NCBI RefSeq assembly: GCF_020085105.1 | Contig: NC_058043.1 | Coordinates: 19,334,667 to 19,398,666, forward strand | Direction: 5' to 3' | Source of the DNA: Siniperca chuatsi | Taxonomy: Eukaryota > Chordata > Actinopteri > Centrarchiformes > Sinipercidae | Length of the DNA: 64,000 nt | Part shown: piece after piece, positions 22,524-35,994 of the stretch | Numbering within the stretch: the stretch's first letter is position 1 | Layout: each line of letters starts with the position of its first letter | Made by a program: the position numbers and the translations under genes | The notes under the pieces: model-generated | What the model was told of the DNA's origin: nothing | Seen by the model: the letters and a program-made list of their open reading frames with translations, nothing else | The model's database searches: none

Positions 22524-24275
22524 TATGCTGACGCAGGTAGCCAGTACCAGAACTCGAGTGGCATTTGGAGGCCGGACTGGTGCAAGGTGTTTGTAAAGAT
22601 GGGCCCCGCCCTCAACCCCCATCCCAGACTAAGACACTCTCCTCCCCTCACAGCCAATGATAATCACACAAAGACACGGCACAGTGCCTCCGTCAACCCT
22701 CCAGTCCCAACAGGCTCCCTGTTCAGAAAGCTTCATCACTCTCTGTATGTAAATATGAATAACACGTCGAACACTCACTCTGCAGGGTTTGGGGTCATTT
22801 CTTGTTCAGGTATGACAGTTGGAAAAGGTTTTAGATTGAGATGAAGAGTATGACTGAACCTCTTTTATGTCAAAAACATCAGTTTGTTTTCATTTCACTT
22901 AAAAATGCAGCTTCGGTCCTACTTTGTCCAGCACACTGGCTGTGATGAGGTTGGTTGCTTTCCAGGCTGACAATTTTACTAGTATTTTTAATGTAATTGT
23001 AAGAAAATATTTTATGCCCGATACTAGTCGTCGTCGTAATAATGTTTTGCTGACGCAGTGAAAGTACGGTGAGAGATTGGCCGGCTGATTGCAGTAAAAG
23101 GCAACCTGGAAAGTGTTTCTAATGCTCCTTTTTTTTGTTTACTTTTCAACCTGTCCTTAAGTTTTCTGTGTGTCTCCCTTTTGAGTTAATTCTCCTTAAG
23201 TACACATGACGGTTTAGTCAGCCGAGTGAATAACAAACCAAATTGTAGACGTGTACACAGTTTGCCCTGTGAGTGTGTGCCTGACTTTTTTACCACCCTT
23301 TTTAAGCCATTTGGAATGGATGTCGTTACATTAGTTGTGTATGTATCAAACCCTATTGACTGCATGGATTACTCAAGGCTGAAGAATACCACTGTTTCTT
23401 TGTGCTTCATCATACTATCACTGTTTATTGATCTGCTTTTCTTCTGTTTGATAACATCAAATTATCGATGCAAAAATAGTTCCTGTTATGTAAGGATTCC
23501 ATCCTCAGTCCTAATGAAACACACTTGAAACGGTTAGCTTTAGGCCTTTTTAAATGAGAATCAAACATAATAGATTTTAAATAATTTTCCCTGGCATTTC
23601 AGTTGAGGAAAGAGTAGTGCAATATATTTTTTTATTACTATATATCAATGTTATAATAGCTTACATTTAGCTGACGTGTGTAGCCCAGCCGCTGAGAGGG
23701 GGGTTTGGTCTATTTCAGTTAAAGGCTAAAGTTATGAGGTGACGAGGGAAAATGTGAAGATGAGTATTCATGAATGAATGAATGAGATTGGTTATTAGTG
23801 TACATCTGTAGAGAATTACAGATGTACTAGTCCTGGGTGCTTTCCAACATTTTGAAAAGCCGTCTTGTATCATGAAGCAGACTTAATACTTGTGCAAGGT
23901 GCTTCTTTTGAAATTTAAGTTTTGAAATGCAAATTATTTTATACCACATTGTATTTCTAAGACTATCATGTTTTTCTCTTGTCACTCTGTCACTGTTTTG
24001 TTTTGTTTTTTATAATATGTCATTGTTTTTAAGTTTATTTTCTCTGTCGGCATGTTAGGCTTTTTTCCCATCATGTGATAGTATGTCCATTTTATTTTGT
24101 TATAGACGGTAAATGTCTTTTATGTGTTAAACAGAGGTTGAACCACATGAAAAAAATGTCTCTAAGATCTCTGTATGGAGGGAGTTTGTCAAATACTCAG
24201 GCCTCAAGGTGGGAAAAATTACTTGTGTATAGTCTCAACTAATAAATAAGTTGTCTCTGGCAAATAATAAAATAA
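22524..24275 (+). other. atf7: atf7 3' UTR
   Basis: About 1.75 kb of non-coding sequence follows the stop. Overlapping AATAAA signals at 24241 and 24266 mark the likely end. The first 350 bp is GC-richer; the rest is AT-rich with TTTTA-type stretches. No repeats of note. Confidence 0.6.
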
Positions 24276-25084
24276 CTTAATGAAAAAGAAAAGCTCATCA
24301 GCATGTTTTCACCTACCCCCAATTTGTGCCTCTCATGTATTACCGTAACATTCGAAGCATGTTTTTCCGAAAAAGAAAAACCCAGAAGGTTGTTTAACAA
24401 CACTTATCGCTGTTCTGAATGTATTTTCAAAATCCTTAAAGCTGCTATAAATTTTACATTAAAAATGCATCATGTGACTACTTGTATGTGAACTAACAGA
24501 GAATTATGACCAACTCTGCAGTTCCCCTCAGCTCTGCAGAGTGTTTTACAGTACATGTAGCGTCTTTCATTTCATTGTTTTGCGACACACAAACTTTACT
24601 TTTGGTTCAGTCTCACCACACTCATAGCGTCGTTTTCAGCCTGAGCAGGCAGTGCTTTTCAGTTTTTTTTTATAAGCCCTAAAAACCCACTGTCTACCTG
24701 CTCAGCACCAAACAGCAGACAGACAAGTTAGTTTATAGCTGGTGAACATAGGGGAGCATTTAGCAACTAAAAAAACAGATATTTCCCTCAGGAATTGCTG
24801 TATATTACATGTAAAATACATGGCCAGAAACACAACTCCAAATGAATGCTAATGTTGCTCTGTACTGCTGCTGTTTGCTAAACAGGTTCACAGGCACTAT
24901 ATTTAACTTAAAAGTTGCTCTTCTGACCATTTCCATTTGACTATTAAGTGACAAAATGAAATCTGTTCGTTTTGTACGACACAAGAAACATATGAACACA
25001 TTATTTCAATCAAAATATAAAAAATAGCCTAACATCAATATAAATACATGTAACAGGTCATAAAACATTTTAATTTAGTTTTAG
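24276..25084. other. atf7-dip2b intergenic region
   Basis: This AT-rich intergenic stretch carries a copy of an interspersed repeat (about 24700-24960). No gene was seen. Confidence 0.6.
24700..24960. repeat. Unclassified interspersed repeat, family B copy 1
   Basis: It shares the block ggccagaaacacaactcca (24822-24840), then aatgaatg.taatgttg and a gtttgctaa segment, with 61020-61200 in the same orientation. The two copies are diverged. No terminal structure is evident. Confidence 0.7.
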
Positions 25085-25725
25085 GCTGTACATATTTCAT
25101 TTCCGGCCGCCATCTTTGTTTGGTGAGGCAACGATGGCCAACTTGAGAAATGGGTTAAAAATCTTTTACTTCATCTTTTATTGTGCGGCAGACAGAATAT
25201 TTTTCATCCAGATGGTTAAAATAGTCTTTAAAGATTCTGAAAATACCCCCAGAACAGCTGTAAAGGTTGTTAAACGACCTTAAGGATTTTCCAAAGATCA
25301 CAGGTAATTTATTTTTCGGAAAATCGGATGCTTAGCTCTGTGACTGAGTGTAATTATGGTAATACATGGCAGGCACAAACGGGCTAGTTTCCACTTGAGG
25401 GGAGGGTGGCAGGTGAGTTGGCTCTGGAGGAATGCTGTTTCTCCTCTCAGCTGTAAAAACACAACAGCAGAGGGAGCAGAGAGTCTGCTTTATCCCACCA
25501 TCCTGTCACAGCAATTACCATCATCCCTGGTCATGTGACTGACAGACTCCTCTGGCGAGTTGTTCCCATCTCCCACAGTCATGGCCGAGTCGGGGAGTCG
25601 CGATAATGGAGTAAACACCACCACTACTACACCTTGATTTTTTTTTTTTCGTAGTTTCATGCTGGACTGTACCCGCAGTCATCCGAGATATCGCAAACAT
25701 CCCGCAGGCTGCTGTGCGCCCAACG
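25085..25725 (+). promoter_or_regulatory. dip2b: dip2b 5' flank and 5' UTR
   Basis: An ETS-like atttccgg and a strong YY1-type gccgccatctt (25106-25116) lie about 610 bp before the start codon. The region just before exon 1 becomes GC-rich. An upstream ATG at 25659-25661 opens a 28-codon frame that overlaps the dip2b start in another frame. The transcription start is unknown. Confidence 0.5.
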
Positions 25726-26275
25726 ATGGCCGACCGCGGCGTTGATCTGTCTGCTCTCCCTAAAGAGGTCAGGGACCAGCTGGCGGAGTTGGATCTGGAG
25801 CTATCCGAAGGTAAGGTTTCCATACAGCGGGTTTAATAGTTTGAGCTGCGGCGGTAGTGAAAGCAAACGGAAGTTAAGTGTGGATCTTGAGCGTGTTTAT
25901 ATGAAATCAACCCACAAATAGCCGTCCTGAGTCAGCTGGGTGAGACTCGGTGCTGCTGCAGTGGATCCGGGCACGACTACAACAAATGATAAAAACACAC
26001 TAACCTAATTTTCATGCTATCATTTCTCCATCAAATATCCTTGTTGAGTTCATTGTACACAGAGGCATTTATTTATTACATAGATTGCGACACATGCTAT
26101 GTACAAATGTCTGTTTATGTTACTAATCTGGCATGTTTTAGTCTTTTTCCCCCCTCCATTTTCTTGTTTTGATCTACATTATCTGCCTGCATATATATCT
26201 AAATTGCTCATCATCACAGCTATATAAGCATATAGACTAGTGGAGGAAAATGGGTCAAGTTTGTCATCCCGAGGG

Positions 26276-26328
<53 letters not shown>

Positions 26329-29249
26329 TGCAGCCTCAGACATCAGTGGACAGTTATGCAAGTCTCCTCCTCACACTGTGAATCACAGTGCAGCAGCTTG
26401 ATTGGTGCTGTGCAGTTCTCAGGTGCCCGGGGGTGGATGAGTAATGTTATGTTTCACATGGAGAGCCAAGCAGGGGGGATGGATGGGCCACTAATGATGC
26501 CTCAGTCCCTCTTGCACCTCAGTCACACGCTCAGATACCTGGAACTGTCCTGCCCACGTAAGAGGACAAGTGAAAGTTCACATCACATGAGAAATCCAAG
26601 GTGGAAACTGTTTGCCATCATTACTGTGCACTTGTTCAGATTCAGAATTGTTCTGATTTTCGTAATGGTAACGCAGTCAGTGTCAAGAATGTTTCTCTCA
26701 TTCATGAAAAGGCAACGCAGGACATGTGTTTGAATATTTGAATAGACAAACTAGCTGGCTGTGGATCTCAATGATTTTCCCTGTCACTTGTTCCAGGTGG
26801 CTTTAATATCTTAAATTACAACCAAGCTCAGGCCTTTCATGTATAAACTACAATATGTAAAAGTCTGTTATTTAACAAAGCAATACCCATTTCTTTAATA
26901 GCCTGCCTATTGTTTGAATGTATCAGTTTACCTTGACAGTTTGTCTTTCATGTTGTGTCATTTATTAGTCAAATTCACAGAGTGTAACAGAGTCGTAATG
27001 GCGTAATGCTTTGACCTGAGCAGTATACTGTAGAGTTGAGTGTGTGTTCTGGTTAATAATAGACAGCAATTAACTGTGTGAAAATGAGGCTTTATAATGG
27101 AGGAGGGGATGTTCCCTCTGTGTTTAACTCACTTCGCATGGGTGAGAAGCAGTGGATGATGGGAAATTACTGTGTAATCAAGTGTACAATATGTACTGGA
27201 ATACAGTAAGTGTAAATTAATAACAACAATATTTATCCTACAACACTTTACTCACTTATTTGTAAGGGATGTAAGGCAGGTATAGTAATTAACCAGGTGT
27301 GGATTGTTGTTTGAACACTGTGGTGTGATTGCAAAAGCCCTTGTTTTGTTAGGCTTTGACTGTGCCTAATTTACATGCCATAGAGCACATATAGTGAGCT
27401 TTTGGTTTTGAAATGGTTACAGTCAACTTTACTCAAGTCCCAGATGTCTCAACTCTTGAGACACAAGTTTTAAGTCAAGTCTTCTTCTTCTTCTTTTCCT
27501 TTCGGCTGTTCCCTTTCAGGGGTCGCCACAGCGAATCATGTGCCTCCATCTAACCCTGTCCTCTGCATCCTCTTCACTCACACCAGTTAGCTTCATGTCC
27601 TCTCTCACTACATCCATAAATCTCCTCTTTGGTCTTCCTCTAGACCTCCTGCCTGGCAGCTCAAACCTCAGCATCCTTCTACCAATATATTCACAGTCTC
27701 TCCTCTGAACATGTCCAAACCACCTCGATCTGGCCTCTCTGACTTTATCTCCGAAACGTCTAACATGAGCTGTCCCTCTGATGTACTCATTCCTGATCCT
27801 GTCCGTCCTCGTCACTCCCAAAGAGAACTTCAACATCTTAAGCTCTGCTACCTCCAGCTCTGCCTCTTGTCTTTTCTTCAGTGCCACTGTCTCTAAGCTG
27901 TACAACATCGCTGGTCTCACCACCGTCTTGAACACCTTTCCTTTCATTCTTGCTGATACTCTTTTATCACACAACACACCCGACACTTTTCTCCACCCGT
28001 TCCAACCTGCTTGCACTCGCCTCTTCACCTCTTTTCCACAGTCTCCATTGCTCTGAACCTTTGACCCTAAGTACTTAAAGTCCTGCACCTTCTTCACCTC
28101 TGCTCCCTGTAACCTCACCGTTCCACCTGGGTCCCTCTCATTGACACACATGTATTCTGTCTTACTGCGGCTAAGCTTCATTCCTCTGTTTTCCAGAGCA
28201 GACCTCCATCTCTCTAGATTTTCCTCCACCTGCTCCCTGCTCACACTGCAAATCACAATGTCATCCGCAAACATCATAGCAAGTTTTAAGTCAAGTCTTC
28301 AGTGAAAATAACAAATCAGGTCAGAACGATTAAACAGTCTAGTGCCAATTATGTAACTGGGACAAAACAAGTGGATACATCTTGTCAGTTGAATATTATG
28401 TTCAATGATTAAAAAAATATCAGTTTTATCTTAATAAGATAGGGAAAAATGTCCCATCACAAGTTCAGAGGTTACGTTTTCAAATTGCTTGTTTTGTCCA
28501 CCTCACAGTCCAAAACACAAAGTTATTCAGTTTACAGTGATGAAACAGAGATGATTACTCAATTATAAAAATGAATGACGATTATTAAATCTGTCAATTG
28601 ACAATTGTTCAGCGCTACTGTATTTGTTTGTTTTTTTTGCAAAGTAAAATTTGTCAAATCACAGTCAGGTCTCAACGTAATAAAGCTGTTGTCCGGATGG
28701 AGTTGAAGTCATGTGACTTGAGGGTCTTCTTCTATTTAATGTCTTCAGTGTTGCTGCTGTGTAACAGCTTGCTGCTTTGCTCTGGTCAGATGGCCTGAAC
28801 GAAGCTGGTCTATTGACAACAATCAGAAGTCTTTGAGTACAGTCTGAGTCACCTGTGGCGGTTTTAGTGTTTTAAGGCTAAAGTGTGAGTGAGTGGTAAG
28901 GTGACACCCCCAGAGTGACTGCTCCTCTGTTGGGGATTCGATGGCTCTATCATTTGTAACTTTAGATCAGAGACAACTCTTTTGCTTCTAAAAAGGCTCA
29001 GTGCTATCCAGATGCCCCGCTCCTGTATCCACATCTTCTAGTGCGATGAAGTGCATTCGCCGTCTGCTCCATGCTGGTGGGACAAGGCGAGCAGCAGCTG
29101 GCCGACCAATGAGTCTTAAAGTTTCTCATGGATATCTTTTACATGGCAACAATCACCCCATTGTTGTCCCAATACATGGGACTACCCTAGCAACAAACAG
29201 AAGAAAATATGCATCAGCACTTTTTTTCACAGCAATAGTTGTGGGCTGC

Positions 29250-29316
<67 letters not shown>

Positions 29317-29822
29317 TTGTGTGTGCAAGTGTGTGTATGTGCGAGAGAGAGAAAGAGAGAAACTCCACCTACTTTAACCTCTGTGACTGTAAAGACACAA
29401 AGAAAGCCATTGAGGGGATCAAAGACTTGGTGACTGAGCCGGACTGGAATTTAGAGCACTAAACCACAACTGTGTAAGCTGCTCAGCCTGGGAGTGTGTG
29501 GGCATCGTAGTGTCTGCAGCTCCTGTATTTATATTGTGTATGTGAGTATGTGAAAGTGACTAGAGATGATTTGCTTTACACAGATGCTGCTCACACAAGA
29601 GGGCAGACAGTGCGTGGCATCGATCTCGGAAATGTGTCTGTCACACAGAGTATCTCAGACTGTCAAGTACCGAATGTTGGCATCAAATGCCTGGTCAGAT
29701 TCATAGTCTTGTTTACTTGTTCTTTAATCAGATATGTTGCCAATTTTAGACTGTATTTTATTCTGCCAAGTTATTGTATGGCTGTCTGTGTTTGGACAGC
29801 ACCTAACATTTGAGAAGTTAGG

Positions 29823-29867
<45 letters not shown>

Positions 29868-32107
29868 AAACCAGTCCGCCGGCACAGCAGGTTGGCAACT
29901 CAGGGAACTCCTGCAAAGCAACGCAGGGTCGTCTGGTTAAAGACTTGCGCCAGGCTCAACTTTTGCTGCAACACGACATATACACGCAAGCGCACATTCT
30001 TGGAAGATTACTATGTAACATGAACGCTGTATTTCTACTGTTTACCTCACAACTAGATGAAAGATGAAATAGTTGCCCAGTGATAACTTTCCAGAGTTTT
30101 AAAATCCATTGTGCAGTGTTTTGGCGTCTCATTTGCCTTTAAACACATAATCTGTTACTCCAACTGGACTTCCTGGATCAGATTTCATTGTCTAACTGGT
30201 ACCTACACAACACGTCTCCACCAACGCAGCCCCCTGTGCTGTTTTAATGCAGGGCTGTTTTCGGTCTGAATCCCTGCGACTAAAGCCACGCTAGCAACTA
30301 CGTGAGGCTGTGCTTAAGCACAGCGGTGCTTTGAGCTAAATGCTATAGTCAGCATGCTAACATACTCACACTGACAATGCTAACATCCTGCTGTTTAGCA
30401 GATATAATATTTACCATGTTCATCATCTTAGTTTAGTGTGTTAGTGTTTGCTAATTAGCACTAAACACAAAGTACAGCTGAGGCTGATGGGAATGTCATC
30501 AATTTTGCTAAATATTTTGGTCATAAAGAAAAGTACTGGATACATTTAAAGTTTGGCGCTAGAGAACAAGTCAAAGAATGTGAATGTCTTTACAAAATTT
30601 CATGGCAATCCATCCAATAGTAGTCGCAGATAGACCTGCCAACAGACTATCATTGCTATCCCTAGAGCCATGTTGCTAGCGTGGCTAAAAACATATGGTT
30701 TTGGTGTCGGTGTTGAAACTCAGATGTCATATCCGCTCTAGTATCAACACATTTCAAAATGATACACAGCCCTACTAATAACCTGTAATGCATGCTGTCT
30801 GCACGGTCCCATTGTGTGACTGTAAGTGTATCACATCTCCGGTAAAGCAAATAGTTCCACACACAACTTGCACAAATCGATGCAGTGATTTTCTGTATTC
30901 CATAATGTGATTGCTGTCTCGTTCTCTGCTGTAACTGTCCAGGTTAATCAATGGATGTGTGGATTTTCTAGTGACTATCGTCCATCCCGCCTCCTGTCTG
31001 CGATGCTGTGGAGGAGAGGCAGGTTTTTGTCTCGGCAGCCTGTTCCATACTGAGAGAGAGGGAGAGAAATGAGAGATTACAGTCCTGCCTCATTCTAGGT
31101 CACAGAGCATCAGGGGGCAACACGCCTGGCTCATTTAGCCTGCGAGTCACATTGGGCCAGGACTGCTGCTGGGGATCTCTCTCTCTCTCTCTCTCCCCCA
31201 CCCACCCTGACACCACCACTGCTTTCTCTCTATCTGTCTGTTTTCCTGTTTCCCCTGATTGCCTTATTATTTTAGTTTTCCCAATCTAATCTAAATAAAT
31301 AAGATGCATCCCTGAAGGATAAGGCTGGCGTTATTAAATGCTTTACCTATTGAAAACAATTCCATGAAAAGACCAAAACCAACAATGCATTAGTCCATCT
31401 TTCAGTGTTAATTAAAAAAAAAATGGTTCCCAAATATAATGTTTTTTATTAAAAAAAAAATAATATCCTAAAACAGCTGGGCACTGTAGTTTCTGGCAAA
31501 CAGTACATAGTGCTTTTGTTGGGGACTATTTTCAGCTGCAGATTAATATACAGTTAGTATACTAGTGAGTATTTATGGCAGCTGGTTGGTGTATGTGGGA
31601 TGTAGAGATGAAACGATTAGTCGATCAACAGAAAAATAATCGACAACTCATTCGATAACTTGATTCAGTAATTTTTCCAAGCAAAAATACCAAAGATTTG
31701 CAGGTTTCAGCTTCTCAAATGTAAGGATTCCTTGTCATATATGATAGTAAACTGAATATCTTTTTACACATTTTATGGCAAAAACTATTTATTGATTAAT
31801 TGAGAAAATAATCGGCAGATTAATCGATAATGAAAATAATTGTTAGTTGCAGCCCTAGGGGGAAATGAACTTCAGTGCCTATGTCCATCATAACAAAGGA
31901 ACATGTCACCCAGTGAAACGATGTGGCTCATTGATGTTTTTAATAGTTTTTGAACAACAATGGAGCTCTATGGCACAGAGGAATAAGCTATATCAGGCTT
32001 TGGCTACAAACACAATACTTGTTAATATAATCAATTCATAGCTGGTCTTGTTGACAATAAGAAAAATATCAAATATCCTTCAGGGCTGATGGGCTGGAAA
32101 AAACTAG

Positions 32108-32181
<74 letters not shown>

Positions 32182-35100
32182 ACTGTGCTTACGCATCCAG
32201 TTATTCGTGCGTGTGTACACACAGCATTGACAGGGACAGGAAGGAAGCTGATTTAGCCTATCTATTTAAAAGCTCATTAACTGTTACAGAGGAGCTGTAC
32301 TCTGATCTCCATCCAGCACTCCGGGCCACGGACTTGGTTTTACACCACAAAAAGAGGGACTCTTCTGCCACCCATGTCACACAGAAACACAACAACGGGA
32401 ATTTTTTTTTTTAATGTATTATATAACACCCTATGTATCTAATTTTGCCATGCACACAGATCCACACACACATAAACACAGGATGCATTGAAGCCTTGTG
32501 TACAAAAAAGGCTGCATAATTTAGATGAGACTCGAGCGCACGCCTGCATGCAGACACACACTGTCAGCTGGGTAGCTGAAACATCTCACTTTCAAGTCCA
32601 CAGTGAACTGCAGGTGGGCTCACAACCTCATCTGGCTTTAAAGTTGTGCTTAATTAAACCTACTGGTAATTAGAGTCAACCTTCCTCTGATCTATTTGTT
32701 CTCTTATGTCTGCAGCTTTTAACTAAAAGTAACACAACTCAAAGAAATGACAGAGGCGAAGGGAGAGTAGTAAGTAGTGGTCAGGTCACTGTGCTGTTCA
32801 CTGAATTATTAAAAAGTGCCAAGTGGAAGTAGCTGCAGTCAGACTGCCTGCAGCACATGGTGTCATCATCATATTGTTTGTTTTATCTGACCAAAACCCA
32901 AATATATTCAATAAACAATGAGAAAAGAAGTGAATCCTCACATGAGAAGCTGAAACCAGTGAATGTAAATGACAAACAGCTTGCTTCTGTAAATGTATAT
33001 TCCTAATGCATTTTGTGTGATAGGCATAGTGCCCTGTATCATCACCATTGTTTTACATCTCATGTTCCCTCATGCAGCACCACATGGGCCTGGTTGCTAT
33101 GGACACGGCCCATGTGGTGCCAGCCCTCAGTATTCCATAATCCATAGCATGCAGGTCAAAGCATCCATGCGATCTTCATCAACTCATAGTCAGAAAATAT
33201 GTGACCATGTTGTATTTTCCGGGTATCTCAGCTCAGGTAGTCATTATTTGAACTAGTCATAATAAAAGCCACTGAAGGATGTAAATAATGGAAGTCAGAT
33301 ATGTGGATATATACATTTACTAAAATGTGGTCCAATATTTGCCAGTTGTCCATCATGTAGTGAGGTGAAACATCACGTTGTACCGCAGACTCAGGTATCA
33401 AGGAACAGTGGTTTCTCAGTGTTTGAGGGAAACCTCCTGGTGATAAACGTGATGAGGTGGACCCACTGTAGTTTTGGTCTCTGTGAGGTTAGACTGTGTC
33501 ACATTTGGGGAGGAGGTGCAGGTTCAGCTGGGCATTCAGGTCCTGCGTAGAAGCCACTTTTATGGGGCACGAACATTCGAAGGATCTGCCGTCCTGACCT
33601 CATCAGCCAGACATCTCAGACCTGGAACAAGAACTGATATTAATATCAAGTACTTTTTCTATTGGATTTATTTCATTGGAATTATTTTACTGGACCTATT
33701 TTATTGGACTTCCAATATTGCATTATATTGGACCTACTGTATTATAAACCTCCTGTTGGATTATAATCCAGGTTTTGTATTTTGTTTTTCTACTAACTAT
33801 AAAAACTTTCCATTCATTCTTTGTAAATGCCTTTTTACCTCCTGTTGCAGTCAGTTCCCCCATTTTTTCGAGGAGGGGGTATCTCCTCTTTAAATTTCCT
33901 CTCTTGATGTTTCTTCCATTTTTTTCCTAATGTGCTGTGGGGGCTTTTAAAGAATTTTTTCTTGTCTTCCTAGAGTGGTTAGGCGGGGTCAGGAGCCGTT
34001 GCTATTGTGGGCCTGTAAAGCAAACTGAGACATTGTATCTGGAAGTGGGCTGTACAAATAAACTTGACATGACTTGACTTGCAGCATCTGCTCACCAGAT
34101 CACCTTCAGTGACAGTGACAAAGAATCAAAGTCTCTTGAACTTGAACAGGCAACATTTTACAAGTTTTCCCCCATACATAGAACTTTACGTATTTTTTGT
34201 TGTTGTTGATAGTAATGGTAGTGTAATTGTTTGATAGTAAGCAACAAAAAATATCCGCAGAATGTTCCTCTGGGTTTAGATCTGGCTTCAGAAATCCCAC
34301 AGAAGGATATGCTCTTGTTGGTGTTGTGTAGAATTTTACCTACTGGTGTGGTAAGTGTTGCAGTGTGTGTGAAGTGTAGTGTGTCAGGTGTGTCAGCCAC
34401 ACCCTCACAGAGAGAGAAGAAGCAGTTGACAACACGAGGTTGAAAGGAGCCACTGGCTGAGTCACTTCTTCTTTTCAGTTAACTCGCTGCACTTCTTTGC
34501 TCTTCTGCTTTGTAACCTCTGTTATTACTTCTACTGGCCCTCAAGGGCCTGCGTGTGTGTGTGTGTGTGTGGTTTTGTCACTCCCTGTTGGAGTTGAGTT
34601 TTTTTGGGGGTTGTTTTGTCGGAGTTGAGTTTAACGAGTATGTGGAGTGAAATATGATTCACTCTGTTACCTGAGTTGGCCGCACCCTGCCTGCTAATCC
34701 AGAGGGAGAGAATCACTTGAGACCTGCAGAGAAAATGTGTGTGTGTGTGTGTGTGTTTGTGTGTGTTAGGGCTTTAGGCTTTTTTAAAGCACTTCTCTTA
34801 CTCACCAATGCCTGTAATACCAGTTTTATTGTCTGAGCTAATATATGTATATGTATTGCTTCTCCTTATGAACTATAATGCACGGTGAAAGAATAATGTG
34901 TATTTATAAATAGTTCCTTATTTATATGCGTTTGTTGAGACATTTGTTGTTTTTGTTTTGTCACTTTTCTATTTTCTGTTTTGCATTACTGTTACATAAA
35001 TAGTACTGAGAATAGGGAATGTACCAGAAAGGTGAACACTGAGTGCGAGTGATAGACTGCTGATTGTATGACATGAGTTTATTTAGTCAGCCATGGAGGA

Positions 35101-35946
35101 TATTTGACTTTATTATTGGGTTACTGTATGTAAGTCTCAATGAGATAAAGAGACACAGTTTTATCCTTTGTCATACTGACACAATTTCTTAGACATTTAA
35201 CTGTCTTGACTAAAGCTGTGATATTGGGACGTGTCATTTTGGAGGCAGTGGAGCACTCGAACTGCAGCAGTGTTTAAGAAAATGTGCTTAAACAAGAAAA
35301 ACTGTGATAATATATATGATTGAGAATTTCCATTTAATCCTATGATGCAACCATAAAAATGCATAGAGTCTTGGGTTTGAATGTTTCACTCATTCCAGCT
35401 TGAATGAAGAGCTGGAAAAATCTGATCCCGAATATGTATAATCTTGTCACACTTGCAGTCCTGCATCGACATGCACTCTGTTGGCTCCTCTACTGAGATT
35501 TTTGGTCGTTCATAAACAGACAGCAAGTATACACAGGCACACCCATGCATAGACACCCACTTATCATGCCGCATACAGATGTAAATGATTAGATATAAAT
35601 TTAGTTGTCAAACCACTTTTCACTTTAACTATATGCCACACAATGACCTTTATTGCAAGTACAGTTTGTTGAATGGTCGTAGACATTCTCTTAAAAAAAT
35701 GTAGCTGGATTTAGTTTGCCAGACCTGCAGGAAAACCCTGTCAGAGGACGTAAGATTGAACACTGGAGAACATGACATCATCCTCCCTAACAGGAAACAT
35801 GTATGTATGTGAAAGAGACAGATGTTAGGCGTACTATCTACCTAAGTTATACAGCATTATATTGTCTAGGTTTAACAATAAATAATGTCAAACTGTCAGT
35901 AACATTTTCAGGAGTATGGTGTGTGTCCTGTCACTGTGGTCAGGAT

Positions 35947-35994
<48 letters not shown>

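Noticed and set aside
26278..26733. Open frame of 151 codons after a TG repeat
   Set aside because: It starts inside the microsatellite and shows no family similarity; a composition artefact.
29001..29462. Open frame of 153 codons in dip2b intron 1
   Set aside because: The frame runs through a TG repeat (Val-Cys repeats), has no recognisable domain and lacks splice or promoter context.
32112..32414. Open frame starting with Val-Cys repeats
   Set aside because: Produced by the TG microsatellite at 32109-32180.
33077..33120. microRNA precursor
   Set aside because: The stem is 14 bp with no extended pairing, too short for a canonical precursor.
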